A DNA stretch of 64,000 bases from Bacteroidota bacterium (lineage in GTDB: Bacteria; Bacteroidota; Bacteroidia; Bacteroidales; F082). Shown one piece after another: positions 1 through 10,566 of this stretch. The stretch's first letter is position 1; every line of letters begins with the position of its first letter. Location of the stretch: assembly GCA_014382445.1 (NCBI GenBank), contig JACNJS010000087.1, positions 19,280-83,279 on the forward strand. Direction: 5' to 3'. The translations under genes were made by a program, and so were the position numbers. The notes beneath the pieces are model-generated. The model ran no database searches. It saw only the letters and a program-made list of their open reading frames with translations, and was not told where the DNA came from.

Positions 1-624
1 AACAATGAATAATATTAATGCGATAGAAAGTGCAATTGTACCTACAAGAACAGAAGTTGGAATATCAAATGCATTTGCTATACGAGGTGCGCCAAAGAGA
101 GCAATAAAAGACCCAAAACGAGCTAATGCCATTTCTGTACCCATAGCAAGAGCCATTTCTTTACCTTTAAACCACTTTACAATAATTCTGGAAACCGTTA
201 TCCCGGCACCTTCAGCACCAACGCAGAAAATCGCAAAACCTGCAGCAGAAATAAAAACTCTGGAATCAATACCGATTATCTCCGAATCAAGTCCAAAATT
301 ACCAGCAAATGCCCAATATTTAACAATGGCACCAAGAATCATTACAATTCCGGAACTTACTGCTGTGAATCTAATTCCCATTTTATCCAGTACAATTCCG
401 GCAAAAATTAACATAAATGCAAAAACATTTAGGTATCCCTGGGCACCTGTTACTATTCCCCATTCTGAACCACTCCAACCATATGTACTTTGTACCAAAG
501 TTTGAAGAGGTGATAAAACTTCCATAAATGTGTAGGCTATTAACATACACAGGGAAACCAATATCAGAACAAACCATCTTACTCCAACATTATCCCTTAA
601 AGATTTCTTGATCACTTCTGTCAT
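1..624 (-). CDS. MFS transporter, C-terminal part cut off by the window edge
   Basis: Reading the minus strand from the ATG at 624 gives 208 uninterrupted codons running off the left edge, starting MTEVIKKSLRDNVGVRWF. Hydrophobic segments alternate with short loops, including a D-K-M-G-I-R loop between the second and third helices and a W-F-K-G-K-E-M loop. Both are typical of major facilitator cytoplasmic loops. The substrate cannot be told from this half. It lies 68 bp upstream of nothing but the gldG 3' end on the same strand, so it could be read through from the gldAFG transcript. The family is confident, the function is not. Confidence 0.8.
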   Translation of the reverse strand, partial: MTEVIKKSLRDNVGVRWFVLILVSLCMLIAYTFMEVLSPLQTLVQSTYGWSGSEWGIVTGAQGYLNVFAFMLIFAGIVLDKMGIRFTAVSSGIVMILGAIVKYWAFAGNFGLDSEIIGIDSRVFISAAGFAIFCVGAEGAGITVSRIIVKWFKGKEMALAMGTEMALARFGSFIALFGAPRIANAFDIPTSVLVGTIALSIALILFIV

Positions 625-692
625 ATCAAATAATTTTTAATGAAAAGGCGAATTTAAAACAATTTATCCTTGATGGCTACTAAATATAAAAC

Positions 693-2207
693 TTATTTAA
701 CATAACCCTCATGCATCCTCTTCATTCTTTGATTCCTGCGCATCTGGATTCTAATAAAACCGTAAATTATTACTAACAGCACAGGAAGCAGAAAATTCAA
801 CCACTTAATAAACACTTTTTTCGAATCACTAATTTGATCAATCGGTCGCGAAGTAATTGTTTTAGTGCGAAGGTCGATCAAGCCGGTATCATCCGAAAGC
901 CAGTCGATTGAGTTTACCATAAGGCTTACGTTATCGGGTTGTAATTGTCGAGGGCGTTGACCGGTTCCATTTACAGCAAAGTCTCCACTGCTTACTACAA
1001 TTATTTTTGCCTCGTTGTTATCATAATTGCATTCTAACATTGCGGCAACAACCTGCTCTCCAGATTGAAAATCAACAACTGTCCAGTTCTTTTGCACATT
1101 AAATACAACAGGTAACGAAAGCAAACCCGAATTCTTAGAAGACATAGCCAGCGGAGTATATTTTGTTGTAGTATCACCAACATACCTTATAGGACTTGGA
1201 AATCCCAGCATTATTTGCTCCAGCCCTTTTGTGACGGGAAAATCAGCAAAATTTGTGATAGCCGGTAAGAATGGGAACTTAACAGGAGTTGTCATGTTAA
1301 ACCTTCCGGTTTGTTGACTTACATTTACACTTCCACAGTTGGCATCTACCAAAAATAAACTATCAACCAACAACCCTTTATTTGCAAGCCATATTTCAAA
1401 GCCTGTTTCATTCGATTCTCCTTGGAGGGTTTGTAAATTTCCGCTCATTCTGTTAAAAGCAACAAATAAGTTTCCTCCATTACTAATGTAGGAATCAAGA
1501 ACTTCTATAGCTTCATAATTAAATAACTGTGTTGGTGCCGAAATAACTAATGTTTGGAACTTGTTAATGTTACGTACAGTATCCGATAAATAAACCTCTT
1601 TAACATTATAAAGCACATCGAGATCGGCCTTCACTTGTTGATAGGCAGTTAAAGGTGGTTCTCCTTGTCCCTGAACAAAGCCTATTAAAGCCTTATTAGT
1701 AACGGTTAATTTTTTAATAGCAGTAGTTAATGCATATTCTATGCTGCCCTCAGGATTAATAAATGGAATAATCTCTTTTTTATTATCAAATAATAACACA
1801 GCTCCCATAAATACTTTCTGCTGCTTTACCTCATCTTTATCACGTGCTTTAAATAACACAGGCTGAACACCAGCAGAAAGTGCATCAGTTTCAACTTCTT
1901 TATTTTCATTTGGGTTTTCAAACTTAAATACCACATTCCCATCCGAAAGGCTATTGTATTCAATCAACATATCTTTAAAATTTCGTTTAACCTTATCTAA
2001 ATCAGGAGGTAAATCTTTTGTAAAATACGCTGTAACCGTAACTGGTGTATCTAAGTTTTTTAATATCTTTTTTGTTGCATCACTTAATGAATATTGCCCT
2101 CCTTCGGATAAATCGAGGCGAACAAAATATTTTTCTGAAATAATTACTATAACTATGAAAGAAACGATCAATAATAATGCACTCGTAGTATATGATTTCT
2201 TATTCAT
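693..2207 (-). CDS. gldG: GldG-type ABC transporter accessory protein
   Basis: Matches the GldG family: an N-terminal membrane anchor (about residues 8-24 from the chosen start), a long extracytoplasmic region opening with R-L-D-L-S-E-G-G-Q-Y-S-L-S, and a C-terminal membrane helix (W-L-N-F-L-L-P-V-L-L-V-I-I-Y-G) followed by a basic tail. In gliding Bacteroidota, GldA, GldF and GldG form an ABC transporter; its cargo is unknown and many non-gliders keep the genes. An in-frame ATG at 2243 overlaps the gldF stop (ATGTATAG) and would add 12 residues. I chose the ATG at 2207 because it puts the anchor at the N-terminus. Last gene of a gldA-gldF-gldG operon. Confidence 0.85.
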   Translation of the reverse strand: MNKKSYTTSALLLIVSFIVIVIISEKYFVRLDLSEGGQYSLSDATKKILKNLDTPVTVTAYFTKDLPPDLDKVKRNFKDMLIEYNSLSDGNVVFKFENPNENKEVETDALSAGVQPVLFKARDKDEVKQQKVFMGAVLLFDNKKEIIPFINPEGSIEYALTTAIKKLTVTNKALIGFVQGQGEPPLTAYQQVKADLDVLYNVKEVYLSDTVRNINKFQTLVISAPTQLFNYEAIEVLDSYISNGGNLFVAFNRMSGNLQTLQGESNETGFEIWLANKGLLVDSLFLVDANCGSVNVSQQTGRFNMTTPVKFPFLPAITNFADFPVTKGLEQIMLGFPSPIRYVGDTTTKYTPLAMSSKNSGLLSLPVVFNVQKNWTVVDFQSGEQVVAAMLECNYDNNEAKIIVVSSGDFAVNGTGQRPRQLQPDNVSLMVNSIDWLSDDTGLIDLRTKTITSRPIDQISDSKKVFIKWLNFLLPVLLVIIYGFIRIQMRRNQRMKRMHEGYVK

Positions 2208-2235
2208 TTGCTGTAATTTAAAAATGGAAAACAAA

Positions 2236-2958
2236 CTATACATAACGTTTTTTTATAAGCATTATCTCGGTAAATACGAGAGATAAAAATGTAATTCCGA
2301 TAAAAAATAACACATCCCGTGAATCGATAACGCCTCTTGTCATGGATTCGAAATGAGAGGATGTGCTTAAGTAATTCAACAAATATCCGGCAAATCCAAA
2401 AAGGTTTTGGCCTAACATCTGAAAAATTATTTGAAAGAATATTCCAATAAACAATGCAAGCAGATAGCTAACAATTTGATTATTGCCGATGCTGCTAGTA
2501 AAAAGGCCAATTCCAATCATCATGCTGCTGAATAAAATAAGAGCAACATATCCTGAAAATACCTGTCCGCCATCAACATTTCCAATTGTAGTTAAACTGA
2601 TTACGTAAGGCAGTGTAAGTATTAAAGCAACAATAATCAGCAATAGTGAGGCAGTAAATTTACCCATAATCACCTGCCAGTTTGAAATGGGTTTCGTAAG
2701 TAGCAATTCAATGGTGCCCAAACTGTTTTCCTCCGAAAGCAGCCTCATTGTTAGTGCAGGGATGAAGAAAAACAATGTCCAATACGCAATACTAAAAAAA
2801 GGCATTAGTGTTGCCTGTTTTATAAAAAATATATCGCTGCCATAAATCCATGTGAAAAAGCCACTAAAGCCTAGAAACAGGATGAGCAGGATATATGCCA
2901 TTAACGAATCGAAATAGGCTTGTAATTCCCTTTTTGTAATTATCAATATTTTTTTCAT
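2236..2958 (-). CDS. gldF: GldF-type ABC-2 permease
   Basis: A membrane protein with about six hydrophobic helices and the ABC-2 permease pattern, including the conserved stretch R-L-L-S-E-E-N-S-L-G-T-I-E-L-L-L after the second helix, typical of GldF and related permeases. Expected to be the transmembrane partner of the GldA ATPase. The frame extends upstream to 3033 inside gldA, but the start at 2958 (MKKILIITKREL) gives the usual short cytoplasmic N-terminus and a 28-bp gap to gldA. The 3' end overlaps the alternative gldG start, which suggests coupled expression. Confidence 0.86.
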   Translation of the reverse strand: MKKILIITKRELQAYFDSLMAYILLILFLGFSGFFTWIYGSDIFFIKQATLMPFFSIAYWTLFFFIPALTMRLLSEENSLGTIELLLTKPISNWQVIMGKFTASLLLIIVALILTLPYVISLTTIGNVDGGQVFSGYVALILFSSMMIGIGLFTSSIGNNQIVSYLLALFIGIFFQIIFQMLGQNLFGFAGYLLNYLSTSSHFESMTRGVIDSRDVLFFIGITFLSLVFTEIMLIKKRYV

Positions 2959-2986
2959 ATCATTTCTATTGTTCAAGCAGTTATAA

Positions 2987-3916
2987 TTATTCGGTTGTAA
3001 GTTCTTTAAAAATATCCTCAAGCTTTGTTTCAACCGGTATTAGCTCAGTTAACACCCAGTTATTTTTAACACAAAAGTTGAAAACAAATGCGGCAAGTTT
3101 CTTTTTAGGATTACCATCCAACAATAATCGCATATTATCGGCATCATAAATATCTACCATATCAACCCCGTCAATTTCCTTTAAAGCATTATAAATCGTA
3201 TTTATATCTGCGCCCTCTATTCTTAAACGAAGTACATCTTTTCCCTGGGCTTGTTTGCGTAAATCAGCGGTAGTGCCATCAGCAACAATCTTACCTTTAT
3301 TGATAATTAGAATTCTGTCGCAAGTAGCTTCAACTTCAGCAAGGATATGAGAGCTAAGTATAACTGTTTTTTCACGACCAATTCTTCTTATCAAATCTCT
3401 AATTTCGATAATCTGATTAGGGTCCAGTCCACTTGTTGGTTCATCCAATACCAGAACATCAGGTTTGTGAATTAATGCCTGAGCAAGTCCAACGCGTTGC
3501 TTATATCCTTTTGACAGCTCGTTAATCTTTTTATGCTTCTCGGCGTCTAAACCGCATATTTCAATCACCGACAGTAAACTATCGTCAATATTTTCTTTTG
3601 AAATACCGTGAAGATCACCCACAAAGCGTAAGTAGTCGATTACGGGCATGTCTTCGTACAAAGGATTGTTTTCCGGAAGATAACCAATGTTCTTTTTTAC
3701 TTCTTCAGGATTTCGGTTTACCGAGTATTCTCCAACATAAATATTTCCGCTGTTGGGTATCAGAAATGTGGTTATCGCTTTCATGGTCGTGGTTTTGCCG
3801 GCTCCATTCGGACCTAAAAACCCCAACACTTCACCTGTTTTTACTGTAAAAGAAATATTGTCGACCGCTTTTTGTGACCCGTATTTCTTTACAAGATTTT
3901 CAACAATAATGTCCAT
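2987..3916 (-). CDS. gldA: GldA-type ABC transporter ATP-binding protein
   Basis: A 309-residue ATPase with all nucleotide-binding motifs: Walker A GPNGAGKTT (residues 35-43), signature LSKGYKQ (133-139), Walker B VLVLDEP (153-159) and a switch histidine in S-S-H-I-L-A-E. A C-terminal regulatory region of about 90 residues is usual for GldA and drug/lipid exporter ATPases. It heads the gldA-gldF-gldG operon and would energise GldF/GldG at the inner membrane. Being adjacent to both partners, it is more likely GldA than a generic exporter subunit. Confidence 0.87.
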   Translation of the reverse strand: MDIIVENLVKKYGSQKAVDNISFTVKTGEVLGFLGPNGAGKTTTMKAITTFLIPNSGNIYVGEYSVNRNPEEVKKNIGYLPENNPLYEDMPVIDYLRFVGDLHGISKENIDDSLLSVIEICGLDAEKHKKINELSKGYKQRVGLAQALIHKPDVLVLDEPTSGLDPNQIIEIRDLIRRIGREKTVILSSHILAEVEATCDRILIINKGKIVADGTTADLRKQAQGKDVLRLRIEGADINTIYNALKEIDGVDMVDIYDADNMRLLLDGNPKKKLAAFVFNFCVKNNWVLTELIPVETKLEDIFKELTTE

Positions 3917-4098
3917 AAATAAGAATTAGTTAGTACACAATTACTCTAAAATGACATGCAAAATAATGGATTTAGTAGGAAATATAGTATATACTGAAAA
4001 GTTTTTTAACAATTCTTAACAATCTGCAAATTCCAATCGATTGATTTACAGCATTAAAATACGGCTGGATTATTTTAACCGTGATTGTCACTTGTTAG

Positions 4099-4731
4099 CT
4101 ATTTTCTGAAAATATGTATAACCTTTTTAGTTTCAAAAAAATCATCATTAAAATAGTCGAATATGTTGTATATATTCTTCTTAAACTTTTTTATTTCGGT
4201 TAATTCCTTTTTTACATCTCCTCCTTTTATATATAGTATACCATTCGGGATACTATTAAACGATTTGTTATGAAACTTATATGACGTCCACCTTAAAAAA
4301 TCAGACAAAGAGGTTACAGCTCTGCTAATAATAAAATCAAAAGTTTTATCAACCTGTTCCATTCTTATTTGCTCAGCTTCAACATTTTTAAGCCCCAGGC
4401 TTTGTGCTACTTCATTAACAACTTTAATTTTTTTTCCAACCGAATCCACCAGATAAAATTTAACCTCAGGAAACATAATTGCAAGAGGAATACCAGGGAA
4501 ACCACCGCCAGTACCGGCATCCATTATTTCGGTAAAGTTTTTAAATTCAACAACTTTAGCAATTGAGAGAGATTGTAGTACGTGGTGCAAATAAAAATTA
4601 TCCATATCCTTGCGGGAAATAACATTTATTTGCTGATTCCAGTAATTATAAAGTTCACCCAAATGTTTAATTTGATCATTTTGTATTTCTGATAATCCCG
4701 GGAAATATTTGAAGATTAGCTCCTGATTCAT
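4099..4731 (-). CDS. rsmG: 16S rRNA (guanine-527-N7)-methyltransferase RsmG
   Basis: A 210-residue Rossmann methyltransferase of normal family length. SAM motif I is E-I-M-D-A-G-T-G-G-G-F-P-G-I-P-L-A near residues 65-81, with the RsmG-specific G-F-P-G-I-P. An S-R-A-V-T-S-L motif follows near residue 136. It would methylate G527 of 16S rRNA using SAM. Divergent from the glucosaminidase gene to its right. The C-terminus is Lys/Asn/Phe-rich, as in other AT-rich Bacteroidota. Confidence 0.92.
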   Translation of the reverse strand: MNQELIFKYFPGLSEIQNDQIKHLGELYNYWNQQINVISRKDMDNFYLHHVLQSLSIAKVVEFKNFTEIMDAGTGGGFPGIPLAIMFPEVKFYLVDSVGKKIKVVNEVAQSLGLKNVEAEQIRMEQVDKTFDFIISRAVTSLSDFLRWTSYKFHNKSFNSIPNGILYIKGGDVKKELTEIKKFKKNIYNIFDYFNDDFFETKKVIHIFRK

Positions 4732-4840
4732 AAGTTAAATGAAAGTTTCAGGTAGTAAAAGTAGAAAAATAGCCAAATTACAAATTGAGTTGGAAATAAA
4801 TATTTAAGGATATATTTCTCATAATCATTACAAATGACTC

Positions 4841-4869
4841 TGGAAGGACTGCTTATGCAGACTCTTCCA
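4841..4869. promoter_or_regulatory. imperfect hairpin at the start of the glucosaminidase gene
   Basis: TGGAAG ... CTTCCA (outer 6 bp) encloses CTGC-TTAT-GCAG (inner 4 bp) with a small internal loop. The structure ends on the first base of the ATG at 4869, between the divergent rsmG and glucosaminidase genes. It could hide that start codon in mRNA or act as a DNA site. I have no evidence for which. Confidence 0.3.
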
Positions 4870-5939
4870 TGTCAAATACCGGATTGTTAATAACAATGAT
4901 TTGTGTAAAATTACGTTTAGTCAACTTAGTTACCTATTATTATTCAGTTAAATTTGGTTCCTACAACAAACTTACATTTTTGGACAGCCTGACTATTAAA
5001 AATACAATACTATTTCTGATAGCCGTCATAATATTGTCGGGTACAGAATTAATGGCTCAAAAAAGAATTTCACAAACTGAATACATTGTGAAATATAAAG
5101 ATATTGCAATAAAAAAGCAAAAGAAGTATAATATACCTGCTTCGATAACACTTGCACAGGGTATATTGGAATCGGGTAGTGGAAATAGCAATTTGGCACG
5201 AAAAGCTAACAACCACTTCGGAATAAAATGCCATAAAGAATGGACTGGAAAAAAGTATTATATGGATGCTGAATTAAAAAATGAATGTTTCCGAAAGTAC
5301 AAAAAGGTGGAAGATTCGTACAGTGACCATTCAAAATTTCTCACACAAAGAGGCAGGTATTCTTTTTTGTTCGAATATAAAACCAATGATTACAAAAGTT
5401 GGGCACATGGTTTAAAAAAAGCTGGTTATGCTACTAATCCTAAATATCCTCAACTATTAATTAATATAATTGAACGATACAATCTTGACCAATATGATAA
5501 ACAAAGTAAAAGTAGATCAAGCAAAACTAAAGTAGTAATATCTGAGACATTCGACCCCATTTCTAAATCTGATTTCAAGCAAATTGACAGCTGGACATCA
5601 GGAAGAAATATCTTTAAGAACAACGGGAGAAAACTTATTATAATCGAAAAAGGAGATACATTCTATAGCCTTGCTGATGAATTTGAAATTTCCAGCCGGC
5701 AATTCATAAATAATAATGACCTGAAGAAAGACCACCTATTACAAATTGATGAAGTCATATATCTTGAAAAGAAAAAACGCAAAGCCGAAAGAAAATACAA
5801 ATACCATATTGTACAAAGCGGCGAAACAATGCATCAAATTTCACAGTTATATGGCATCAGGTTAAAACGAATATATAAAATGAATAACTTAGGCAAAGGT
5901 GTTCAGGTAGAAGTTGGGACGAAATTAAAGTTGAGGTGA
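4869..5939 (+). CDS. secreted glucosaminidase-family peptidoglycan hydrolase with LysM repeats
   Basis: Residues about 65-210 match the glucosaminidase (GH73) fold: P-A-S-I-T-L-A-Q-G-I-L-E-S-G-S-G-N-S-N-L-A, with the catalytic-type Glu in L-E-S-G, and N-N-H-F-G-I-K-C. Two LysM modules follow, at about residues 255-300 (I-I-E-K-G-D-T-F-Y-S-L-A) and 310-355 (H-I-V-Q-S-G-E-T-M-H-Q-I-S). It probably cleaves peptidoglycan glycan strands outside the cytoplasmic membrane. The signal-like helix T-I-K-N-T-I-L-F-L-I-A-V-I-I-L lies about 40 residues in, so the true start may be downstream of the ATG given, perhaps a TTG near 4980. Family firm, start uncertain. Confidence 0.87.
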   Translation: MSNTGLLITMICVKLRLVNLVTYYYSVKFGSYNKLTFLDSLTIKNTILFLIAVIILSGTELMAQKRISQTEYIVKYKDIAIKKQKKYNIPASITLAQGILESGSGNSNLARKANNHFGIKCHKEWTGKKYYMDAELKNECFRKYKKVEDSYSDHSKFLTQRGRYSFLFEYKTNDYKSWAHGLKKAGYATNPKYPQLLINIIERYNLDQYDKQSKSRSSKTKVVISETFDPISKSDFKQIDSWTSGRNIFKNNGRKLIIIEKGDTFYSLADEFEISSRQFINNNDLKKDHLLQIDEVIYLEKKKRKAERKYKYHIVQSGETMHQISQLYGIRLKRIYKMNNLGKGVQVEVGTKLKLR

Positions 5940-6010
5940 CAACCCTAAAAAGCATAAGCATCCGCTTGATGTGATATTGAATATTGTTTTAGGCACAAAC
6001 GATGCTTGGG

Positions 6011-8641
6011 CTATTTGGGTACTAATGATGCCAACTGGCGTTCAATAACCTTTTTACGAGCCTCAGCATCAGCTTGTTTTTTTTGCTCTTTTTCAACAAC
6101 GGCGCCAGGAGCATTATTTACAAACCCAGGATTTGAAAGCTTTTTTCTAACCGCATTTAAAAAGCCGTTAGTATACTTTAGTTCATCTTTAAGCTTTGTT
6201 ATCTCGGCTTCAATATCGATACTTGAGTCTACAGGAATATAAAATTCTTGAGCGCCAACAGTAAATATCAGCGAACCTTCGGGTTTTTTATCTACAATTT
6301 CAATTTTTTGGGCATTAACCATCTTAGCTATAACAGGATAGAAAATGCATGGTGACATATCGCCATTTTTAACAAAGATTTCGATACTATCTTTCTGAGG
6401 GATATTATTGTCTATACGTACATTCCTTATTCCAACAATTATGCTTTCAGCACGATCAAATGCCTCAATTATACTATTATCAAAATTAGTATCAACAGGA
6501 ATATTTGAGATTATAATGTCGTCACCTTCATTTCTTTCAGTTAACAAATGCCATATTTCTTCGGTGATAAACGGCATAAAAGGATGAAGAATTTTCATTA
6601 GGTTCTCAAAGAAACCAACTGTATTATTTATTGTTTCAACATCAATTGGTTGTTGATACCCAGGTTTAATGATTTCAAGATACCAGCTGCAGAAATCATT
6701 CCATATAAGTTTATATACAGCCATTAAAGCGTCTGACATCCTGTATTTTAAAAAATGATCTTCAATTTCAGCCAACGTACTGTTAAGCTTTGCATCAAAC
6801 CATTGTATTCCCAGCTTGTTATTTTCAGATTGTTTGAGGTCATTATCTACTTTCCATCCTTTTACCAATCTAAGTGCATTCCAAATCTTATTACTAAAAT
6901 TTCTTCCCTGCTCACAGAGGGCGGGATCGAATGGCAAATCGTTTCCGGCCGGAGCGGTAAGTAACATCCCTATGCGCACTCCATCGGCTCCAAATTGTTT
7001 TATGAGATCGAGTGGGTCGGGAGAGTTTCCTAACATTTTCGACATTTTACGGCCGAGCTTGTCTCGCACAATGCCAGTAAAATATACATTCTTAAAAGGA
7101 ATGTCGTTTTTATATTCGAGCCCTGCCATTATCATACGGGCAACCCAAAAGAAAATTATATCAGGACCGGTAACCAAATCATTTGTAGGATAATAATACT
7201 CGATATCTTTATTATCCGGTTTTCTAATTCCGTCAAAAACAGAAATAGGCCATAACCATGAAGAAAACCAGGTATCAAAAACATCCTCATCTTGCTTTAA
7301 ATCAGCAACGGTTAAATTGGAGATTTTAGATAGCTCATTTGCTTTATCAAGAGCCTCATCAATAGTTTTTGCCACTACAAATTGTCCGTCGGGCAAATAA
7401 TATACAGGGATCCGCTGTCCCCACCATAGTTGTCGAGAAATATTCCAATCGCGTAGATTTTCCATCCAATGACGATAAATATTTTTGAACATTGGCGGAT
7501 GGAACTTAATATCACCATTCTCAACAACGTCAAGTGCTGCTTTTCCAAATTCCCCCATCTTTAAAAACCATTGTAGCGACAGTTTTGGCTCGATAACAGC
7601 ATCTGTTCGTTCCGAGTAACCTACTTTGTTAATATAGTCTTCTGTTTTAACGAGATTCCCAGCCTTTTCAAGATCAATTAATATTTCACTACGAACAATA
7701 GTACGGTCTTTACCTATGTAAAGTTCAGCACTTTCGCTCATTGTGCCGTCATCATTAAAAATATCTATCGATTGGAGCTTATGCTTTATACCAAGCTCGT
7801 AATCATTTACATCGTGGGCAGGGGTTATCTTTAACGCACCAGTTCCGAATTCCCTGTCAACATAATCATCTGTTATAATTGGTACTGCTCTGTTAATAAG
7901 AGGAACTATTACTTTTTTGCCATGAAAGTTAACAAATCTATGGTCATCGGGATGAACGCAAACCGCCGTATCTCCAAGAATAGTTTCAGGACGTGTTGTA
8001 GCGATTGTAATATAGTTATCCTCACCTTCAACCTTATATTTAAGGTAATAAAGTTTTGATTGCAGTTCTTTGTGAATTACCTCCTCATCACTTACTGCTG
8101 TTTTGGCAGTGGGATCCCAGTTTACCATACGTACACCCCTATATACTAAGCCCTTGTTATAAAGATCGATAAAAACGTCAATTACCGATTCATACATCGA
8201 TTCGCTCATAGTAAATGCAGTACGTTCCCAATCGCATGAGGCGCCAAGTTTTTTTAGCTGTTCAAGAATTATACCGCCGTGTTTATGTGTCCATTCCCAG
8301 GCATGTTCTATAAATCTATCCCGTCCGAGAGCTTCTTTACTAAGGCCTTCTTCTCTAAGTTTATTCACAACTCTGGCTTCAGTTGCTATCGAAGCATGAT
8401 CGGTACCAGGAACCCAGCAGGTATTTTTTCCCTGCATTCGTGCTCTCCTGATAAGAACATCCTGTAATGTATTATTAAGCATATGACCCATATGCAGCAC
8501 GCCTGTAACATTGGGAGGTGGTATTACAATTGTAAAAGGTTCCCTATCGTCAGGTACCGAATGAAAGTAGTTTTTATCCATCCAATAGCTATACCACTTA
8601 TCCTCTGTTAAAGCAGGATTATACTTGCTGGGCAATTCCAT
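6011..8641 (-). CDS. valS: valyl-tRNA synthetase
   Basis: A class I synthetase of 876 residues, the normal ValRS length. The HIGH-type motif is [12 protein letters not shown] near residue 50. The K-M-S-K motif is near 532, followed by G-N-S-P-D-P. Between them lies the editing (CP1) domain with [12 protein letters not shown]. The C-terminal about 70 residues form the usual coiled coil ([11 protein letters not shown]). It charges tRNA-Val in the cytoplasm. Convergent with the glucosaminidase gene; only about 70 bp separate the stops. Confidence 0.97.
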   Translation of the reverse strand: MELPSKYNPALTEDKWYSYWMDKNYFHSVPDDREPFTIVIPPPNVTGVLHMGHMLNNTLQDVLIRRARMQGKNTCWVPGTDHASIATEARVVNKLREEGLSKEALGRDRFIEHAWEWTHKHGGIILEQLKKLGASCDWERTAFTMSESMYESVIDVFIDLYNKGLVYRGVRMVNWDPTAKTAVSDEEVIHKELQSKLYYLKYKVEGEDNYITIATTRPETILGDTAVCVHPDDHRFVNFHGKKVIVPLINRAVPIITDDYVDREFGTGALKITPAHDVNDYELGIKHKLQSIDIFNDDGTMSESAELYIGKDRTIVRSEILIDLEKAGNLVKTEDYINKVGYSERTDAVIEPKLSLQWFLKMGEFGKAALDVVENGDIKFHPPMFKNIYRHWMENLRDWNISRQLWWGQRIPVYYLPDGQFVVAKTIDEALDKANELSKISNLTVADLKQDEDVFDTWFSSWLWPISVFDGIRKPDNKDIEYYYPTNDLVTGPDIIFFWVARMIMAGLEYKNDIPFKNVYFTGIVRDKLGRKMSKMLGNSPDPLDLIKQFGADGVRIGMLLTAPAGNDLPFDPALCEQGRNFSNKIWNALRLVKGWKVDNDLKQSENNKLGIQWFDAKLNSTLAEIEDHFLKYRMSDALMAVYKLIWNDFCSWYLEIIKPGYQQPIDVETINNTVGFFENLMKILHPFMPFITEEIWHLLTERNEGDDIIISNIPVDTNFDNSIIEAFDRAESIIVGIRNVRIDNNIPQKDSIEIFVKNGDMSPCIFYPVIAKMVNAQKIEIVDKKPEGSLIFTVGAQEFYIPVDSSIDIEAEITKLKDELKYTNGFLNAVRKKLSNPGFVNNAPGAVVEKEQKKQADAEARKKVIERQLASLVPK

Positions 8642-8752
8642 AGTAATTCAAAATTAATTTGAGTGGTAAAAATATAAAAGTTAGGGTTAAGTTTGAGGAT
8701 TGAAAATCTTGTTTGTTTTCAAGTAGTTTACATAAGAGTTTGAGCATGAAAT

Positions 8753-8793
8753 CAGAGTTTGACCTTAAGTCAAGCCCTGACTTACAAACTCTG
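8753..8793 (-). terminator. long hairpin over the 3' end of the AsmA-like gene
   Basis: CAGAGTTTG (8753-8761) pairs with CAAACTCTG (8785-8793), and inside it TAAGTCA pairs with TGACTTA, leaving a four-base bulge and a short loop. The stop codon of the upstream minus-strand gene lies inside the stem. No T-run follows on the minus strand, so intrinsic termination is possible but not shown; an mRNA 3'-end stabiliser is equally likely. Confidence 0.4.
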
Positions 8794-10566
8794 GTTAATA
8801 AGACTTCCAGATTTCGTTAATTTTTTTCTTTTTCTTTGCCTGGTTTTTTTACCGGCTGTCTCCTTATCTATACCTAATTTAGTATTGATATCCTTTAGCA
8901 CTTTTTTATCCATACCTGGAATAATTGTAGCTGAAATGCCGCTTTGCAACGTTTTCCATACAAAATTGCCTAACCCTTTATACATCACTCTATCAAAAAA
9001 CATGTGAACAGTGCGCTTGTCTTTATCTTTTGAGGGGTTATTTGCTATTATCAACTTGTCGGCAAGCCATGTTAGCAATTTATTAGTTTCTTCGATATCA
9101 CTTTTTACAAGATTTCCTTCCAAATTATGGTAGAGCATCATCAAATCACCTATAGCATACTCAGGGTTTGCTTGTGCATTAAATTTTATTCCATCAAGAA
9201 TACCATTTTCAAACTTTAAACCGATAGCAGGAAGAACTATTGGGTTAAACAATTTCATATCGCCATTACCCAACCAACCGTTAAAAGAAAAAGTATCAGC
9301 AACACTTTTCATAGGGAAAAATAAATTTATGCCCAATGGTATTTTGTTCTGAAGTTTAGCTTGGAGTTTTATTGCCATTACTATTCCTTTTGCTATGCTG
9401 TCAGTTATTGAAGTAATATTGCTAACCTTTACATTGAAGTCACCCAAAGTGACAGTCATAGGTTCTTCCATCTTAATGTGCTGCTCGGAATAAACAAGCT
9501 CACTTTCGTTAATAATTAAACTACCTATGTATAAATCTTGTTTAAGCGATTTTAGGAGTTGTTGGGGTAGTTTTGGTCGTTTTTCAGTATTGAATGGAAG
9601 ATGCTTATCCTTGAATATATTGAGTTTCATTCGGTTAATTGCAACATGCGACAAAATAATTATTGAATTGCGGATTATATCTGCAGGATATAATGAGTGA
9701 ATCTCCACCTTTTCCAATTCACAATCAAATATTTCATCCTGATACTTGCTCATACTAACCATCTTACTCCGACCATACAAAGGTTTGATCTTTAATTTTT
9801 TAATAGCCAGGAGAGCATGGTCTGAATTAAAACTCATATCGTTAAACGAAAGTAAATATTTACCTCCAGGTAAACGAAACTGCTCATCTGACATATGCAA
9901 ATCAATGTCCTTTAGTACCAAATTAAAGCCTGCAGTGTCAGATTCATTTTTAATTAAAGCAATATTTTTAAAAAGGAGATTAAAGCTACTAATAAAAAAA
10001 ACTGTGTCGTTATTGTTAATATCTATTACATTAAGTGCGAGATTAATAATCGAAAATTTGTTAAGATTAACTCCTTCTAATCCCGGTAATACAATACTGT
10101 CGATGTTAAATTTGTCGGATTTTTCATCAGTTTTTTCTGATTTGGGAGTGCTTTTTCCTGCATTAAATAGTACTATTTCTGCATCTTTAAGAATAAAGCT
10201 ACCAACATCCACCTGTCTGTAAAAAATAAAGTCAAACAGCCCTATATTTCTAACTCTAAGCGTAGGTATATTAAGTCTGATCGCAATATTTTGTTTTGCC
10301 TGCTTTTGTTTTAGTTGGTCGATTAATGTAGTGTCGGGAATTACATGTACATCTTTTAATATCAATGTCATGGTAAATAAATTTAATTTTACATTACCAA
10401 TATCAATATTATATTTCCCTTCTTCTCTATTTGCAAGTGAATTCTCTAACTTGCTTTGCAGAATATTTCCAATTATAAATTGCGCTATTAAAATTAATAA
10501 CACAATTGATGCAATAACAATTGAACTAATTACAATTAATTTCTTGTGCTTTTTTAAAATTATCAT
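8782..10566 (-). CDS. AsmA-like envelope protein of unknown function
   Basis: About 594 residues from the chosen ATG at 10566 (MIILKKHKKLIVI). One N-terminal transmembrane helix is followed by a long region of short beta-strand-like segments with G-x-V-x-L-N-L-F and V-G-S-F-I-L-K-D-A-E-I. This is the look of AsmA/DUF748-type proteins, which span the envelope and are thought to carry lipids. The tail is very basic (K-K-T-R-Q-R-K-R-K-K-L). The frame continues 16 codons upstream to 10614. No catalytic motif is visible. Assignment rests on architecture, not on a diagnostic motif. Confidence 0.55.
   Translation of the reverse strand: MIILKKHKKLIVISSIVIASIVLLILIAQFIIGNILQSKLENSLANREEGKYNIDIGNVKLNLFTMTLILKDVHVIPDTTLIDQLKQKQAKQNIAIRLNIPTLRVRNIGLFDFIFYRQVDVGSFILKDAEIVLFNAGKSTPKSEKTDEKSDKFNIDSIVLPGLEGVNLNKFSIINLALNVIDINNNDTVFFISSFNLLFKNIALIKNESDTAGFNLVLKDIDLHMSDEQFRLPGGKYLLSFNDMSFNSDHALLAIKKLKIKPLYGRSKMVSMSKYQDEIFDCELEKVEIHSLYPADIIRNSIIILSHVAINRMKLNIFKDKHLPFNTEKRPKLPQQLLKSLKQDLYIGSLIINESELVYSEQHIKMEEPMTVTLGDFNVKVSNITSITDSIAKGIVMAIKLQAKLQNKIPLGINLFFPMKSVADTFSFNGWLGNGDMKLFNPIVLPAIGLKFENGILDGIKFNAQANPEYAIGDLMMLYHNLEGNLVKSDIEETNKLLTWLADKLIIANNPSKDKDKRTVHMFFDRVMYKGLGNFVWKTLQSGISATIIPGMDKKVLKDINTKLGIDKETAGKKTRQRKRKKLTKSGSLINQSL

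Noticed and set aside
5..505. Plus-strand open frame of 166 codons at the left edge
   Set aside because: It is the antisense of a much better minus-strand frame (1-624) encoding membrane helices of an MFS transporter.
693..3916. gldAFG as proof of gliding motility
   Set aside because: Non-gliding Bacteroidota also keep these genes, and other gld/spr genes are not in the window.
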